NCBI GenBank assembly: GCA_025642065.1
Contig: JAODUP010000462.1
Coordinates: 52,501-116,500, forward strand
From: Paralvinella palmiformis
Lineage: Eukaryota > Annelida > Polychaeta > Terebellida > Alvinellidae
Reading direction: 5' to 3'
Length of the DNA stretch: 64,000 nucleotides
Shown: positions 1-11,297 of the stretch, piece after piece
How positions within the stretch are numbered: position 1 is the first letter of the stretch
Layout of the letters: each line of letters opens with the position of its first letter
Made by a program: the position numbers and the translations under genes
The notes under the pieces: model-generated
What the model was told of the DNA's origin: nothing
The model's input: the letters and a program-made list of their open reading frames with translations, nothing else
Databases searched by the model: none

Positions 1-405
1 TAATAAAAATGGCAAAAAAATAAACCAATCCGCAAATAAGATTTAAATGGCACGAACAATAAATTTCAAATATCTATATATCATAAGTGTCAATATCAAA
101 TGTGTCATAAGACTACCATGGACCCATTTAGTATTACCTTCTGATGGACAATATTTTATTGATAGAGTGCTTTTGCTGCACAGTATATTTACACACCATA
201 TTTTTAATGTACAGTGTTTTTGACACAGTATTTTAACACAATATTTTTGAAGCACAGTATTTTTGACACACATTATTTTTGATGCAGTGTTTTTGCAAAA
301 TGCACCTTTATTTCGGTATTATAAATGGAAGCTACGAACATAATGCTCTACGGGGAGTAGACAAATACGCCATACTATATGGATTGATGTTATCCTACTT
401 AGTAC

Positions 406-446
406 TAATTAGCTGTACACCAGTACTACTGGTGTACAGCTAATTA
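406..446. repeat. Perfect 41-bp palindrome
   Basis: Left arm TAATTAGCTGTACACCAGTA, centre C (426), right arm its exact reverse complement: 20-bp arms with a one-base centre. Confidence 0.97.
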
Positions 447-752
447 CTGGTCCAGTAGTATATGTAGTATTTCTTAAATGATACTGTCTTGAAATTCCAT
501 CTGAATATCCTCAGACTGAAAAAAAAAACTCTCCCTGATCTTAGGTTTTGGGTGACCGGACTAGACTGTCTTAGCTTTCCGGACACACATTGATCTGTCA
601 GACTTGTACAGGATCGAAGAGTCATTGATGTCTATTTGAAAGAGACAGTAAGGATACTTCCACATCAACAGCAAGATCCTGTACTCTATCCTTTAGACTA
701 GGTACACTTAATCATGTGCCATCCGGGAATTATAATCTGATTCATTGTAATG

Positions 753-753
<1 letters not shown>

Positions 754-812
<59 letters not shown>
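754..812 (+). repeat. (GT)n microsatellite
   Basis: Perfect GT run of about 59 bp. Confidence 0.98.
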
Positions 813-813
<1 letters not shown>

Positions 814-1226
814 GTAATACACATGTTAGCAAACTCCAAAGTTTTTATTTCAAACAAACAAGTCATTTCTCAGCAGAAGTTACTCTTCTGAAATTAGTGA
901 GTGGGTAGCATTTACTAACATACAGCGAAAAGGTCACCTACGGTCCTTTTGTTTTAGTCATATTTGGGGTCTTTTGACATACATAAGGACACAGAATGAG
1001 ACAATTCCAAACCGTGATCCATATAGTTGCTGTCCTAGAATCATAACTCCTGATTAGTGATCCAAATAATATGATTGCCACATTTAATTATCTGTGCCGG
1101 TGCCTGTTGTATACACAGACATAACACAATATTTATGTACCTATAAATATTTTCATAAACTGTACTGAACTAGCCATCTCTTCATCACAATGGCAAACAA
1201 TACATTACCTTTTAATATTAATTTAA

Positions 1227-1227
<1 letters not shown>

Positions 1228-1305
<78 letters not shown>

Positions 1306-1336
1306 CATTCACACACACAGAGAGAGAGAGAGAGAG
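1228..1336 (+). repeat. (TG)n then (AG)n microsatellite
   Basis: TG run to 1303, a short CA bridge, then AG to 1336. Confidence 0.97.
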
Positions 1337-1514
1337 CTATAAAGCCCCATTCCCAGTCACATATTAACTCAGCACCAAGACAAAGTCAGCTCAGACTTGG
1401 ACTAATGTTATAAATCAGACATCTAATGGTAATATCACACTCTCTATAGGACTTGGTATTGTTGTTTATTGACAACTTAAATCATAACAGAGACACTAAA
1501 CACAGAACAATAGC

Positions 1515-1516
<2 letters not shown>

Positions 1517-1597
<81 letters not shown>

Positions 1598-1750
1598 AGT
1601 CTTACTACTGAGTACATCTTATAGCTAAATAAGACTAATTCACATCTCCCACTCTTGTTTTATTATATTTTAATATCATTTCTTAAAGAAATATATTATT
1701 TATCACGCACGCGCACACACACGCACGCACACACACACACACACACACAC
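1517..1750 (+). repeat. (CT)n, (TA)n and (CA)n microsatellites
   Basis: CT to 1560, TA 1561-1595, and CA/CG-rich CACGCA at 1705-1750, with unique sequence between. Confidence 0.95.
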
Positions 1751-2481
1751 TGGCTATAATACGTGGGAGGAGGGTTCGAACCTGTTATGGCCCTGGTCCT
1801 CAGTAATAATAATTAGTATATATCTAGTTTAGGGTCGTATTTCAATAATCTGGGAACATAACATCTATTATTCCATCATCATTGGAGATGACGTCATTGA
1901 AGGGAAGCATCCAGGTTGTGGAATTTAACCTCTGACCTCTCCCTCTCCTCTGACCAACACTAACTCCTGTGTTTTGATCTTATTGTTGCCTACTGTTTAC
2001 TTAGTTCCTTACTCATTCACCTACTCACTTGACAAATCAACTTGACTGACGGACTGACTGACTGACTGACCGATTGATTGCCTGACTAACCGACGGACTC
2101 TCTCCCCAATACGGATCATCAGTAGTACATCCAATCCAACAGTCTACCATGAACCAACCTTTCAGCCGTGACACCTCCCTCACTAATGCTCACTGACAAT
2201 CCATCATTTCGTCTCAACTGATTTAACTTACGACGAATAAATTACTCCATCGACAAAGACCGTTCACTCATTATAACTCTCCCACACACAACTAACTACC
2301 TGACCTGATATGAACTCACATCAGAGCCGAGGAGAAAGAGTGTCAGACTAGAAAGATGAAGATTCCCAGTTCGGAACCACTCAATTCCTCAACTAGAAAT
2401 CATGTGCTCATCAGGTCCCTTAAAAATAGGCATGAAAGTAAGTTTATATGAAGTGGAATTCCCTTTCCCATCCATAATCAA

Positions 2482-2483
<2 letters not shown>

Positions 2484-2546
<63 letters not shown>
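2484..2546 (+). repeat. (TA)n microsatellite
   Basis: Perfect TA run of about 63 bp. Confidence 0.98.
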
Positions 2547-2549
<3 letters not shown>

Positions 2550-2649
2550 TCATCAGCATGTAGGGACCAAATATCCCTATATAGCCTATTACATGATGAA
2601 TCATCCATAGGTTGTAGTCTTAATTCACAATACTGTTGATCCAGTGGCA

Positions 2650-2652
<3 letters not shown>

Positions 2653-2692
<40 letters not shown>
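2653..2692 (-). repeat. (TG)20 on the transcript strand beside an EVI5 donor
   Basis: CA on the plus strand, therefore UG in the EVI5-like transcript, starting 22 bases after the GTAAGG donor. Confidence 0.97.
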
Positions 2693-2693
<1 letters not shown>

Positions 2694-2714
2694 CTGCACC
2701 GTAACTTTCCTTAC

Positions 2715-2882
2715 ATTTTCGAGCTCCCTGATTTTATTCTTCAGTTCTTTGATGGTACATTGGCTCTCTGCCAACTGCTTCTTAACGTCAACCAACTGTT
2801 GATCCAGCTGCTCGATTTTTTCATCCTTTGTGCGAAGGTCTTCTAGATCATCTGCAGAAGCTGATGAACTCTGGCTGTCTGA
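2715..2882 (-). CDS. EVI5: EVI5-like protein, coiled-coil exon (AESQC...KELKNKIRELEN)
   Basis: Last recognised exon. From the acceptor TCCATCTACAG it has 56 codons: a serine-rich linker (SDSQSSSASADDLEDL), then a coiled coil ending in QLAESQCTIKELKNKIRELEN, and the donor GTAAGG in phase 0. The short Ser-rich break followed by a coil with an (A/S)ESQC..KE...K..(D/E)LE.. pattern matches the order of segments in vertebrate EVI5. A second acceptor four bases inside (CAGTCAG) would start the exon at 2878. A perfect (TG)20 tract on the transcript strand begins 22 bases past the donor. No following exon was found between here and position 1, so the remaining C-terminal coiled coil lies off the left edge. 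Confidence 0.88.
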
Positions 2883-2998
2883 CTGTAGATGGACAGATGG
2901 AGAAAACAAGGTTTGTAAACAGAAATATGCCATGTGCCAATGGAAGGTTTATGCCATCGGTAAAACTGAAACAGTAATTGTGACAGTAATACCTGAAA

Positions 2999-3031
<33 letters not shown>

Positions 3032-3914
3032 AATACAAGAATGTGTATGAATGTTACAAATGATGAGAGTTATGTTGTGAAGATCATATCACAAGATATG
3101 AGCTATGACAAGTATATTATTAGATGGTGACCTGTTATATAAGGAATGTTGACAGTTTGAAGACACCAGTTACATATTACTGTGTGATGAGAGCGAGGAC
3201 AGCAGACAGGAAGGAGTAAGGACGGGAGGCAGGACAACAAAAAACAACAACACCTGTGTCCATTACTCCTGTCTTCCCTCACCATTTACTCACTGTCTGA
3301 ATACAAATTAATGTCTTAGTATTCTAAAAGATGACTGTTATAGTCAAATTCCTCAACCTGTATTATATTACCACGTCATAATGGTGCCATGCCTGCCCCT
3401 CATAATAACAACATATCTGTATGATAATAACTTCATGTATTATATTATAAATTACTATGACCGTTACACCTGACAATGGGATTATGGGTAGTTAATCAAA
3501 TCCAGGAACTTATTCATTTCAATAATCCTTTATTAAGTCCCTCCATTCAAACAGTGCCTCATAAAACAGTCATAAATGCTATATGAAATTTATTAACGCT
3601 ACTGTATTTTTAAGACAATCTGAGACTACTAGAGTGGGTATTTTGCAAGAGAATCTGGTAAAAACCGGAAAATTATCATCCCTGAATTATATATATATTT
3701 CACCATTTTAGCAGACCGAATGCTTTTTGGTGAAAACCTCAAATTGTACATATACAAGTAGGCCATATGTTTGTAAATCTTGAAAATATACCAATTTATT
3801 TATTTATTTGCTGATTGAGAACTGAACCCAGGTCCACACAGATATCTAAATAGGTTTACTCTGTTAGCATCCTTAACAACCATTTTCGATTAAGCTTGTA
3901 TTGTTTTTTAATAC
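2883..3914 (-). other. EVI5-like intron, 1.0 kb
   Basis: Intron between the ADRLIQ exon and the AESQC exon; the exact ends depend on which of two donor/acceptor pairs is used. It contains a short (TG)/(TA) microsatellite at 3000-3030; otherwise nothing is recognised. Confidence 0.8.
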
Positions 3915-4089
3915 CGACCCTCTCCTTAAACTCTTCCAGCCGATTGGTCATTTCGTCCAGCCTCTGGTTGGCATCCTGGCTGTTCTGTTTAGCGACGGAG
4001 AGGTCGCGCCGTAACATGTAGACCTCCTCTTCCTGTTGCGCATATTTAACCTGGTCCTGTATCAATCTGTCGGCCAGAGTCCCAGTCTC
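3915..4089 (-). CDS. EVI5: EVI5-like protein, coiled-coil exon (ADRLIQDQV motif)
   Basis: Exon of 175 bp (or 171 bp, see below). The acceptor TTTATCTAG precedes GAG ACT, giving 58 codons that begin ETGTLADRLIQDQVKYAQQ, then a Glu/Arg/Gln-rich coiled coil (YMLRRDLSVAKQ...RLEEFKERV). The ADRLIQ(G/D)QV..AQ.EEE motif followed by a (K/R)R(E/D)L..(V/A)KQ segment is characteristic of EVI5 and EVI5L. The donor is ambiguous: GTATTA after 3915 (phase 1) or GTCGGT after 3919 (phase 0). Each pairs in frame with a different acceptor of the next exon; I chose 3915 because GTATTA looks the better donor. No frameshift or stop occurs before the donor. Confidence 0.9.
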
Positions 4090-5157
4090 CTAGATAAACA
4101 AAAACATACGTAAGTGATTAACCAGGTGTCAGAGAAAGGTCTCCGCTACTACAGCTCACCTGGCAAAAACACAACATGGCTCAGTTAGTAGCGCGACGGA
4201 GATGGTTATGAGTAATCACACAGGTTTCGAAGTCTCATAATAACACCAGACTGGACAGATGTCAAAATTTCTGATGGAAAGTCATGAGAGCAGAACAGTT
4301 AGGATGGTGCTAATGAGAGATTTTAGGGATTGCCAGCACTTTCTGGACACAAAAAAGCTCTCCATATTTCCCGCAAGAAATTTCCAAGATTTCACGTCAG
4401 ATATCTTCATTTTCATGAGACGGTTGATAAATGGTTGAGATGTAAGATAGCTAAAATATTGATACTATAACAGACAAATTGTTGACAAACAATGGCCACC
4501 ATTCTTCTGACTTCGGATCCTTTTCTTTCAGCGCACATACAACAAACATGTAGCCTGTACGTGGTATCATTTAAATTCATCACCATTTGTCTCCCAACTC
4601 AATACCATACGGAACAATCGCTGACAGTACACAATGTCCCAGAGGATATTATATGAGAACAGAGATGACCAGAGATCTTATCTCCTACCACGGAGAGAGT
4701 AAATCTCTCTCTTTACGGATCTCTGTATGAAGTAAACGGGGGAGGGGGGAGTGAAATGAAGTGGGGCAATATTTCGGTAATGCTTCCGGGCCACAGACTC
4801 TAGACCCAGTGTCTCAATGAACCCGATTCCTCAGTCAACCAAATCACTGACAGTACCGATGTCAGCTGAGAGTTCCCAAAATAATGTTTAGCTGGAACCA
4901 TATCGTGACGTAGACAGGATATCCCCGCTGTAAGAACTAGTTTGAAAACAGCCGATTAGTTCACTGTAACACGGGTTTTCCTATTACCGAGTTTAACGCA
5001 ATAGGAAACTCTAGTTTTGGAGAGTAAGAATCGGCTCCCCGTAAACAAGTTTCCCTTATAACCGAAGTCCGGATACTGTTATGGCATGAGGTTTCCGGTT
5101 CTGTTTAAAATCTAAAAATGCTCTACAGCCAGGTTGATTGGCCTTTAAATATACAGG

Positions 5158-5222
5158 TATGTGTGTGTGTGTGTGTGTGTGATGTATGTCACTATGTGTG
5201 GGCGCGCGCGCACGTGTGTGCG

Positions 5223-5267
<45 letters not shown>

Positions 5268-5268
5268 A
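5158..5268 (+). repeat. TG, CG-rich, CT, GT microsatellite cluster
   Basis: TG 5160-5181, GGGCGCGCGCGCACGTGTGT near 5200, CT 5222-5252, GT to 5268. Confidence 0.95.
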
Positions 5269-6020
5269 CGACTATTAAATTTGAGCCATACCTACTCAGC
5301 CAACTATTATTGTCTAGAGAGTTGCCCAATATCCACATTACATAAACAGTAAAAATTAATCACAGAGAGAGAAGGGGGGAGCGCGGGAGGAGAGAATGGG
5401 GAGTGAGCGAGGGAGAACAACCAATAACTGGACACAGTCTCAAATCTCGCCAGATGATGGTCACCAGTCAAACTGACAGAAATATCGGTAACCTAACTCT
5501 CCCGGACTATTATCTGTAGTGTCTAAGAACCATAGGTTCTGACCGTGACTCGTACATTAGCTATATAATTTAAAACTGGTTGACAACACTACATCAGCTA
5601 GTTACTCTATATCAACAATGTTAACGGAGTGTTGTTGATGGATGGACATTGTATCTCTTATACTGTCTGGAGCATCCATTATGCCAGGGGACTAACAGAC
5701 TGTCTAAAACATTAGTCAAATCACAGAGATTAATGTCGCAATTGTCAGGTAAACAACAGGAGAGCTAACATGGAAGTCGGCCAAGCTTTAAACAACTAAT
5801 TATTACCCCAAATGTACGAATAATTTTACACTTTAAATTAGTTATTGTGGGGTCTCTCTCTCTCTCACACGCACGCACGCACGCACGCACATACACCAAT
5901 CTAAGCTACTACTACATTAACTTGTGATGTTCACCAAAGGTTCCCTTTTTCATTATTAACCAAAGACGTTCTAACCATCTACAATCAGAATGAGTCAGAA
6001 GCCAACACAATACCTATATC

Positions 6021-6055
<35 letters not shown>

Positions 6056-7072
6056 CCACATCTGTCTACAACATGTCAGACTGCCTATCAACAAACAGCT
6101 TCCCCGATAACCATCACAAGATAACAAGCTCTCATCTATAAGCTACAGTGAGACAGACAGATAGATAGAGAGCTTAAATGCTGTTATCATTTAACACTCT
6201 AATACTAGTTATGATAATATCACTTAAGTAATATACAGTAATATACAACATTAGAGTTTCACCTCAGTGCCTCAGATATACATCTGTTAATTAATTGCGC
6301 ACTTACTGTATATTGTACCATGAAATTGTTTAACCCCTGTACTAGGTGCGCCACTGGGGACCAGGTCTTTTGCCCCTTCGGTCTTTGCCACGTAACTTTA
6401 AAAAGTTTGATTTCTACAACTGAGCTCGATTTTCTTCCAGGATATTGGCGCCACTTGAATGACCTCCACCCCTCCATCTGAACAAAATCCTTTGGACAGA
6501 ACCCCACTCATTCCACACTCTTCTTGAACAAAACCCCCAAATCATTCATATTAAACAAAAAGGGTTTCTTCCTTCGTAATTTTTATATCACAGATGTCAG
6601 AAATATAGCAATAGAACCAGTCTACTACCACCACCTCATACATGGTACAGTTGCCCTCAGTGTATCTGGTCTGGAGCTGCCTTGGATCTATCTGGACGGC
6701 CAGTACATAGAATGCTCAGCTGTGTCTGGAGCTTACGTGTGGGTGGGTGGGGGGGTGGCGGTATACACGGTTGGCTGGTCGCTCACCATTCTCACCAGGC
6801 AGCCCTGTCCGGATCTCTGCTGATACCATCAAGGGATTCTAAACGATCAGGAATGTTCTTCTGGTGGTGAGTCAAATCCTGAGTTACGTCATCATCTTCT
6901 GACAGAGAAGTAACCGCATACAGCATTCCATACTTTTAACGTTCTCCTGATACTCCTGACCTCCCACTAACGCTGTACCAAACCTAGACTCTGGATCTTC
7001 CTGTCTCAGTCAATGTCTGACAGTATCAGGATTGCTGAGTCTAACATATATCATATACACATCCCCCATGCG

Positions 7073-7074
<2 letters not shown>

Positions 7075-7115
<41 letters not shown>

Positions 7116-7233
7116 GTTCAATTTATCTTCTCCTTCGGTTAAATTAATTCCTTCTCTAACTTGGTGCTACAACTTTTAATATAATATATTGGCGTTTATG
7201 TGTTCACATAAAAACCTGTTGTTTTCACTAATT

Positions 7234-7276
<43 letters not shown>
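7075..7276 (+). repeat. (AG)n and (TA)n microsatellites
   Basis: AG 7079-7112 and TA 7237-7276. Confidence 0.95.
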
Positions 7277-7277
<1 letters not shown>

Positions 7278-8249
7278 TATACATATATATTATTTATCAA
7301 TTTATTACAAAAAAAAATTTATTTGTCACCGTCATCAGCTAATTTTATATGATGATGAACAGTGAGGTACAGTGAGGTAGGAACAGAAGTTCACAGAATT
7401 AAAAATCTTCGCAATCCACACAGCATTAATCATCGTTGGAAAGAACCACAGCTTAGCCAAGAAATGGAATAAAACACTGAGGCCTATATCGGAGAGGACA
7501 CTGACTCCGCATTTATCATCCACCAATTAATAAATTTTCATTTATTGGCAATTATAAGCATTTCCAGTGATCAACAACAACAACAGAAGCCAAGAACAAC
7601 CTAATAACTTTAGATATCTTACTGTTGACAAACTGTAGGGAGACTAGTTATAAAGGAGAAACAAATCGCTATATCCGTGTATAATAAATAACATACATTG
7701 CTTAACACTAATATAGGAGAGTAGTCACGCTGAAGAATGTTAACATTAAGACATCACTTTGAATGATGGGAGACATAATTTAAAGTGAAATGGGGAACAG
7801 TCTAAATGGGAAGATATGAATACATTAATATTTTATAGGCTTTATTGCAAATAATAAAAACTGGGACTTGTCAGTTGTCATGCCAAATAACAATAACAAT
7901 AATAATAAGGGTATATTTATAAAGTGCTACACAACAACTTTTTGTATCTGGTAAAACCCAGGCCATATTTCATTTATCACAGTCTTCTTAAAAAGCCCTG
8001 TTTTTTTAAGAAAAAATATGTTTTATGGCGTGGTGACTTTATTGTAACACATACACACACGCACACACACACGCACACCGCCTCCTCTATGTTTGCACAC
8101 TCTATCATAACATAACGCACAATACGTGTAATATAGTTATAATAACTTCAACAACAAAGAGATATGGAGCCTGTTATAATTCACATCAATGTAACCAAAA
8201 CCAAATGACAACACAGATTACGTCTTAATAATAACAACTGTCTTATGAG

Positions 8250-8385
8250 GAGAAGGACACTGCCGTTCAGGATCGTTCAGGATCTGTGCGACAATAGTTT
8301 GGAACAGCTTGTCAGAATTTATCCGGAGTTCGTTTAAAAAAACAGTGGACAGTTTTAAATATGAACTGAAAACTAGTCAGTTTGA
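8250..8385 (+). pseudogene. LINE reverse transcriptase C-terminal remnant
   Basis: A short open stretch reads RSGSFRICATIVWNSLSEFI, then an RSSFKKTVDSFKYELKT segment. The W-N-S-L-x-x-F-I-R-x-S ... D-S-F-K-x-x-L-K-T pattern is the extreme C-terminus of LINE reverse-transcriptase proteins, the same part as the copy near 25.5 kb but a different, diverged copy. Only the last 40 or so residues remain. Confidence 0.65.
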
Positions 8386-8608
8386 AACAGCTGATGGTTT
8401 TCTCCAATGGGTCACAGACATGGGATGGGGTCAACTAATTTAAACCTATAACAATTGATGATACGGTTCTGTTGTGTTTTGATTTTTTCTTTAAATTATT
8501 GTGCACATATTTTAACGTAGATTGTATACAGACAAGATGATGTGTATAATCTGAGTTGCTTTATATATACATGCGTTATTATTATATATAGATATACATC
8601 CATTATTA

Positions 8609-8767
8609 GGGCGCCTCCGTGGTCTAGCAGTAGCGTGTTGGACCGTGTTCGAATCTCGGCGTGGGCATATCTGAAGGGTGTTTCATCTTTGACTTTGTTT
8701 CATTACTTCATGCCCATTTAGCCTACCATGTGCACAAAAGTGGCCGTAAACATCAATCATCATCATC
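8609..8767 (+). mobile_element. SINE family A (tRNA head type 1), full copy with target-site duplication
   Basis: tRNA-like head with A box (GGTCTAGCAGTAGCGTG) and B box (GTTCGAATC), followed by the shared body (GTGTTTCATCTTTGACTT, CCCATTTAGCCTACCATGTG, AAAAGTGGCCGTAAA) and an ATC tail. The head is shortened between A and B box. Flanks acatccattatta (8596-8608) and acatccattttta (8768-8780) agree at 12 of 13 bases and are the probable target-site duplication. Confidence 0.88.
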
Positions 8768-8909
8768 ACATCCATTTTTATTATTATTACTAATATTATC
8801 AACATTATTATTATTATTATCACTGGAGAATCATCTTTATAAACCAATAACTCAATCTGAATGAAACAGACATGCTCATAGTAGACTTAAAGCTATCTCA
8901 GGGTGGATT

Positions 8910-9076
8910 TCGAGTCAAGTTGTTTAGCTTCAACGTACTGGTCACATCTGGAAAACATTGTCGAGGGACGACTCCCTAAGAATAAATCCCACAAAAACAG
9001 GTAGCAGCCAGATTCTAACTCACAACCTGGAGATTTCCTGCATAGTGTTTTAACCAGTGTGCCACAGGAATGCCCC
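8910..9076 (-). mobile_element. SINE family B
   Basis: Reverse complement: head GTGGCACACTGGTTAAAACA, B-box region CCAGGTTGTGAGTTAGAATC, body CCTGTTTTTGTGGGATTTAT, end AGTACGTTGAAGCTAAACAA. The tail repeat has been lost. Confidence 0.75.
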
Positions 9077-10743
9077 AAGGGGCTTCTCGGAGCAATGGCT
9101 GTAGAGTAGACTTGGATCCATCTTCCTATCTGCTGTCAACATTCTTAGAGTAACCCAGTGGAGTATCTATCATAAACGATTCCGATTTCACGGAACCTGC
9201 CATTAGGACACACCGTTCTGTTCTTTATCACAGAAGACTCGAATCCAACTTCTCCGTCAATCTTTTCTAGTCAATCGACTAGACTCACCACGTCAAGGTT
9301 CCCCTCCCCCTCAACATAAACCAATCATTAACCATAATAATGGTATTTATAAAATGATCATCACAATTGTCACTAGTACTGTAGTAGGTATTTAAAAGTT
9401 CTTCTAGTCAATGTTTAAAGTTGGCTGACACTTAGTAACAAGCAAGTATGGTAATGACCATTGACAGTTGCCATTCAGAATGTGTGTGTGTGTGTGTGTG
9501 TGTGTGTGTCTGAGTATCCCATTCAAAACCGAACAAATTCATACCCTCCCATAAACACGACCAGCTGACTAGTAATTTATACCCGGTCTCAAATGTTGCC
9601 GTATCACCACTTTTCCAGCCTCTAAACAACATACCCATTCAATTGACTAACAAACCAGCATCGGGCCGAAACAAATCCCCAAGTGTAAGGTAAAAATTTC
9701 CAATTTAAAATAGCACATACTCCTGTGGGAGCTCGAACACGGGGCGGGCCAAGTCTAACACCACGCAGGCGAAATGGCATTAATCGATTTACTGGAAAAA
9801 AGGGCCAAGTACAAACAGAGCAGGATTAGAAACTCTGGCTCAAAGTGATCTATAACAACGATATACATGTAAACAAATGAGAAAACGTAAAAATTGAAAT
9901 TTGCCACATTTTCCCCACACAATTGTCACGGTGTGATGATCAATATCAAGTACAAGTTTCTCCTCTGTATAGAAGGCGTCCCACACCATCTTCAAAGACG
10001 TACAAATACAACAACAAAAAAACCATCTCTGATCTATATTCACAGAACCAATGAGTCTATCTGTCAATACGTGACTATAAACTGACCTATAAATCATTGT
10101 ACCGCCCCCCCCCCCCCTACAGTCCCGTGGAGTAAAAGTGAAACAAATAAAAAACAAACGAGTTTGGGTTTTCCATTCCGGAGACACAATATCATGTCCT
10201 GGCCCAAAATACAAGTTTTACTGTCCCACTAATTCTGACCACTCCGGATATTTACAGACCGAGTGCAGATGCTGGCTGGCTCGCTCCGGATAAGTGACCT
10301 TCGCATTGTCACGCGGTTTGCCGTTAATGAGTTCCCAGATTAGCACATTTCCGGTTTGCTGGTTCGTTTAACGCCCACAGCCATTTGTAGGTTAATTTAT
10401 GACGCACTTGTGAGATCGAAGGTTCGTCGTAGTTCACCAAATACTGGACAGCTCCGGCGTGTCTGACCAAAAACAGAAATACCAACGCACAGACGAGCTA
10501 AACGAAGTGGTTCATTGGCTAAAGTAGATGTGAAAACTTCGGGAGGTCATAGGTTCCATTCACCCTGAGCTGGCTGTTGAATAAGTCATAAATGAGTCAT
10601 TTTGGCTGGATGACCTGACCTGCCTACAACTGTCCATTATATAAATAATAATAATACTTCGGGCAATATGACGATGGTAACAGATTCTAGTGCCCTCATG
10701 TCAGGATGGAAAAGTATTAATAAACATGGCGCTGAGCTGTAAC

Positions 10744-10912
10744 CGGGCGCCACCATGGCTTAACTGGTTGGGCACAGATCTATAGCATCTGGGTTCGATA
10801 CCCAGCTGGACTATATCAAAGGGGCGTTTCATTTTTTTACGTCGCCTCATTACCTTTGGAGGTCGCTCGGCCCATTTAGCCTACCATGTGCACAAAAGTG
10901 GCCGTAAAACAG
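10744..10912 (+). mobile_element. SINE family A (tRNA head type 2)
   Basis: Same body as the other family A copies (CATTACCTTTGGAGGTCGCT, CCCATTTAGCCTACCATGTG, GTGGCCGTAAAA) but a different head: ATGGCTTAACTGGTTGGGC, then TAGCATCTGGGTTCGATACC. Tail lost. Confidence 0.85.
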
Positions 10913-11225
10913 CAGTAACCAGAAAGTTAATAATTAGAACGGTGTAGATGACGCCCGACGATAAATTACTATGTAAATAAATACAATATACAGAATATAT
11001 GTATGGCAATGATTCAGGTTGGTCTAATTTTTCCAGTTAGACGTACTCATCATGGGTAAGTTGTCAGAAATGTCGGAATATTCTATGTGTTTATAATGGC
11101 CATCGTGTAAACTACAAACAGACAGCACAGGAATGGCACCTGAACATCAACGTGTGATAAATAAGATATTTATGGTAGCAGAGGACAGTGAACTACTTGG
11201 AAAACTAAATTATAGTATGTGTTTA

Positions 11226-11228
<3 letters not shown>

Positions 11229-11260
<32 letters not shown>

Positions 11261-11297
11261 TGTGTGTGTGTGTTTTGTGTGTGTGCGCGCGCGCGTG
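11229..11297 (+). repeat. CT, GT, CG microsatellite cluster
   Basis: CT 11230-11257, GT to about 11284, then GCGCGCGCG. Confidence 0.95.

Larger units (their letters stand above)
1..2714 (-). other. EVI5-like intron (3' part outside window)
   Basis: Sequence downstream of the last recognised donor GTAAGG (2714 leftwards). It holds a 41-bp perfect palindrome, six microsatellites and a GACT-type degenerate repeat at 2040-2100. No coiled-coil exon continuing EVI5 was found here. Confidence 0.7.

Noticed and set aside
1231..1413. Open frames made of repeated Cys-Val, Tyr-Ile, His-Thr, Ser-Leu or Arg-Glu (here and at many other microsatellites)
   Set aside because: Translations of GT, TA, CA, CT and GA repeats, not genes.
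9840..10214. 124-codon minus-strand open frame
   Set aside because: It passes through a poly-C run (poly-Gly) and has no domain pattern.
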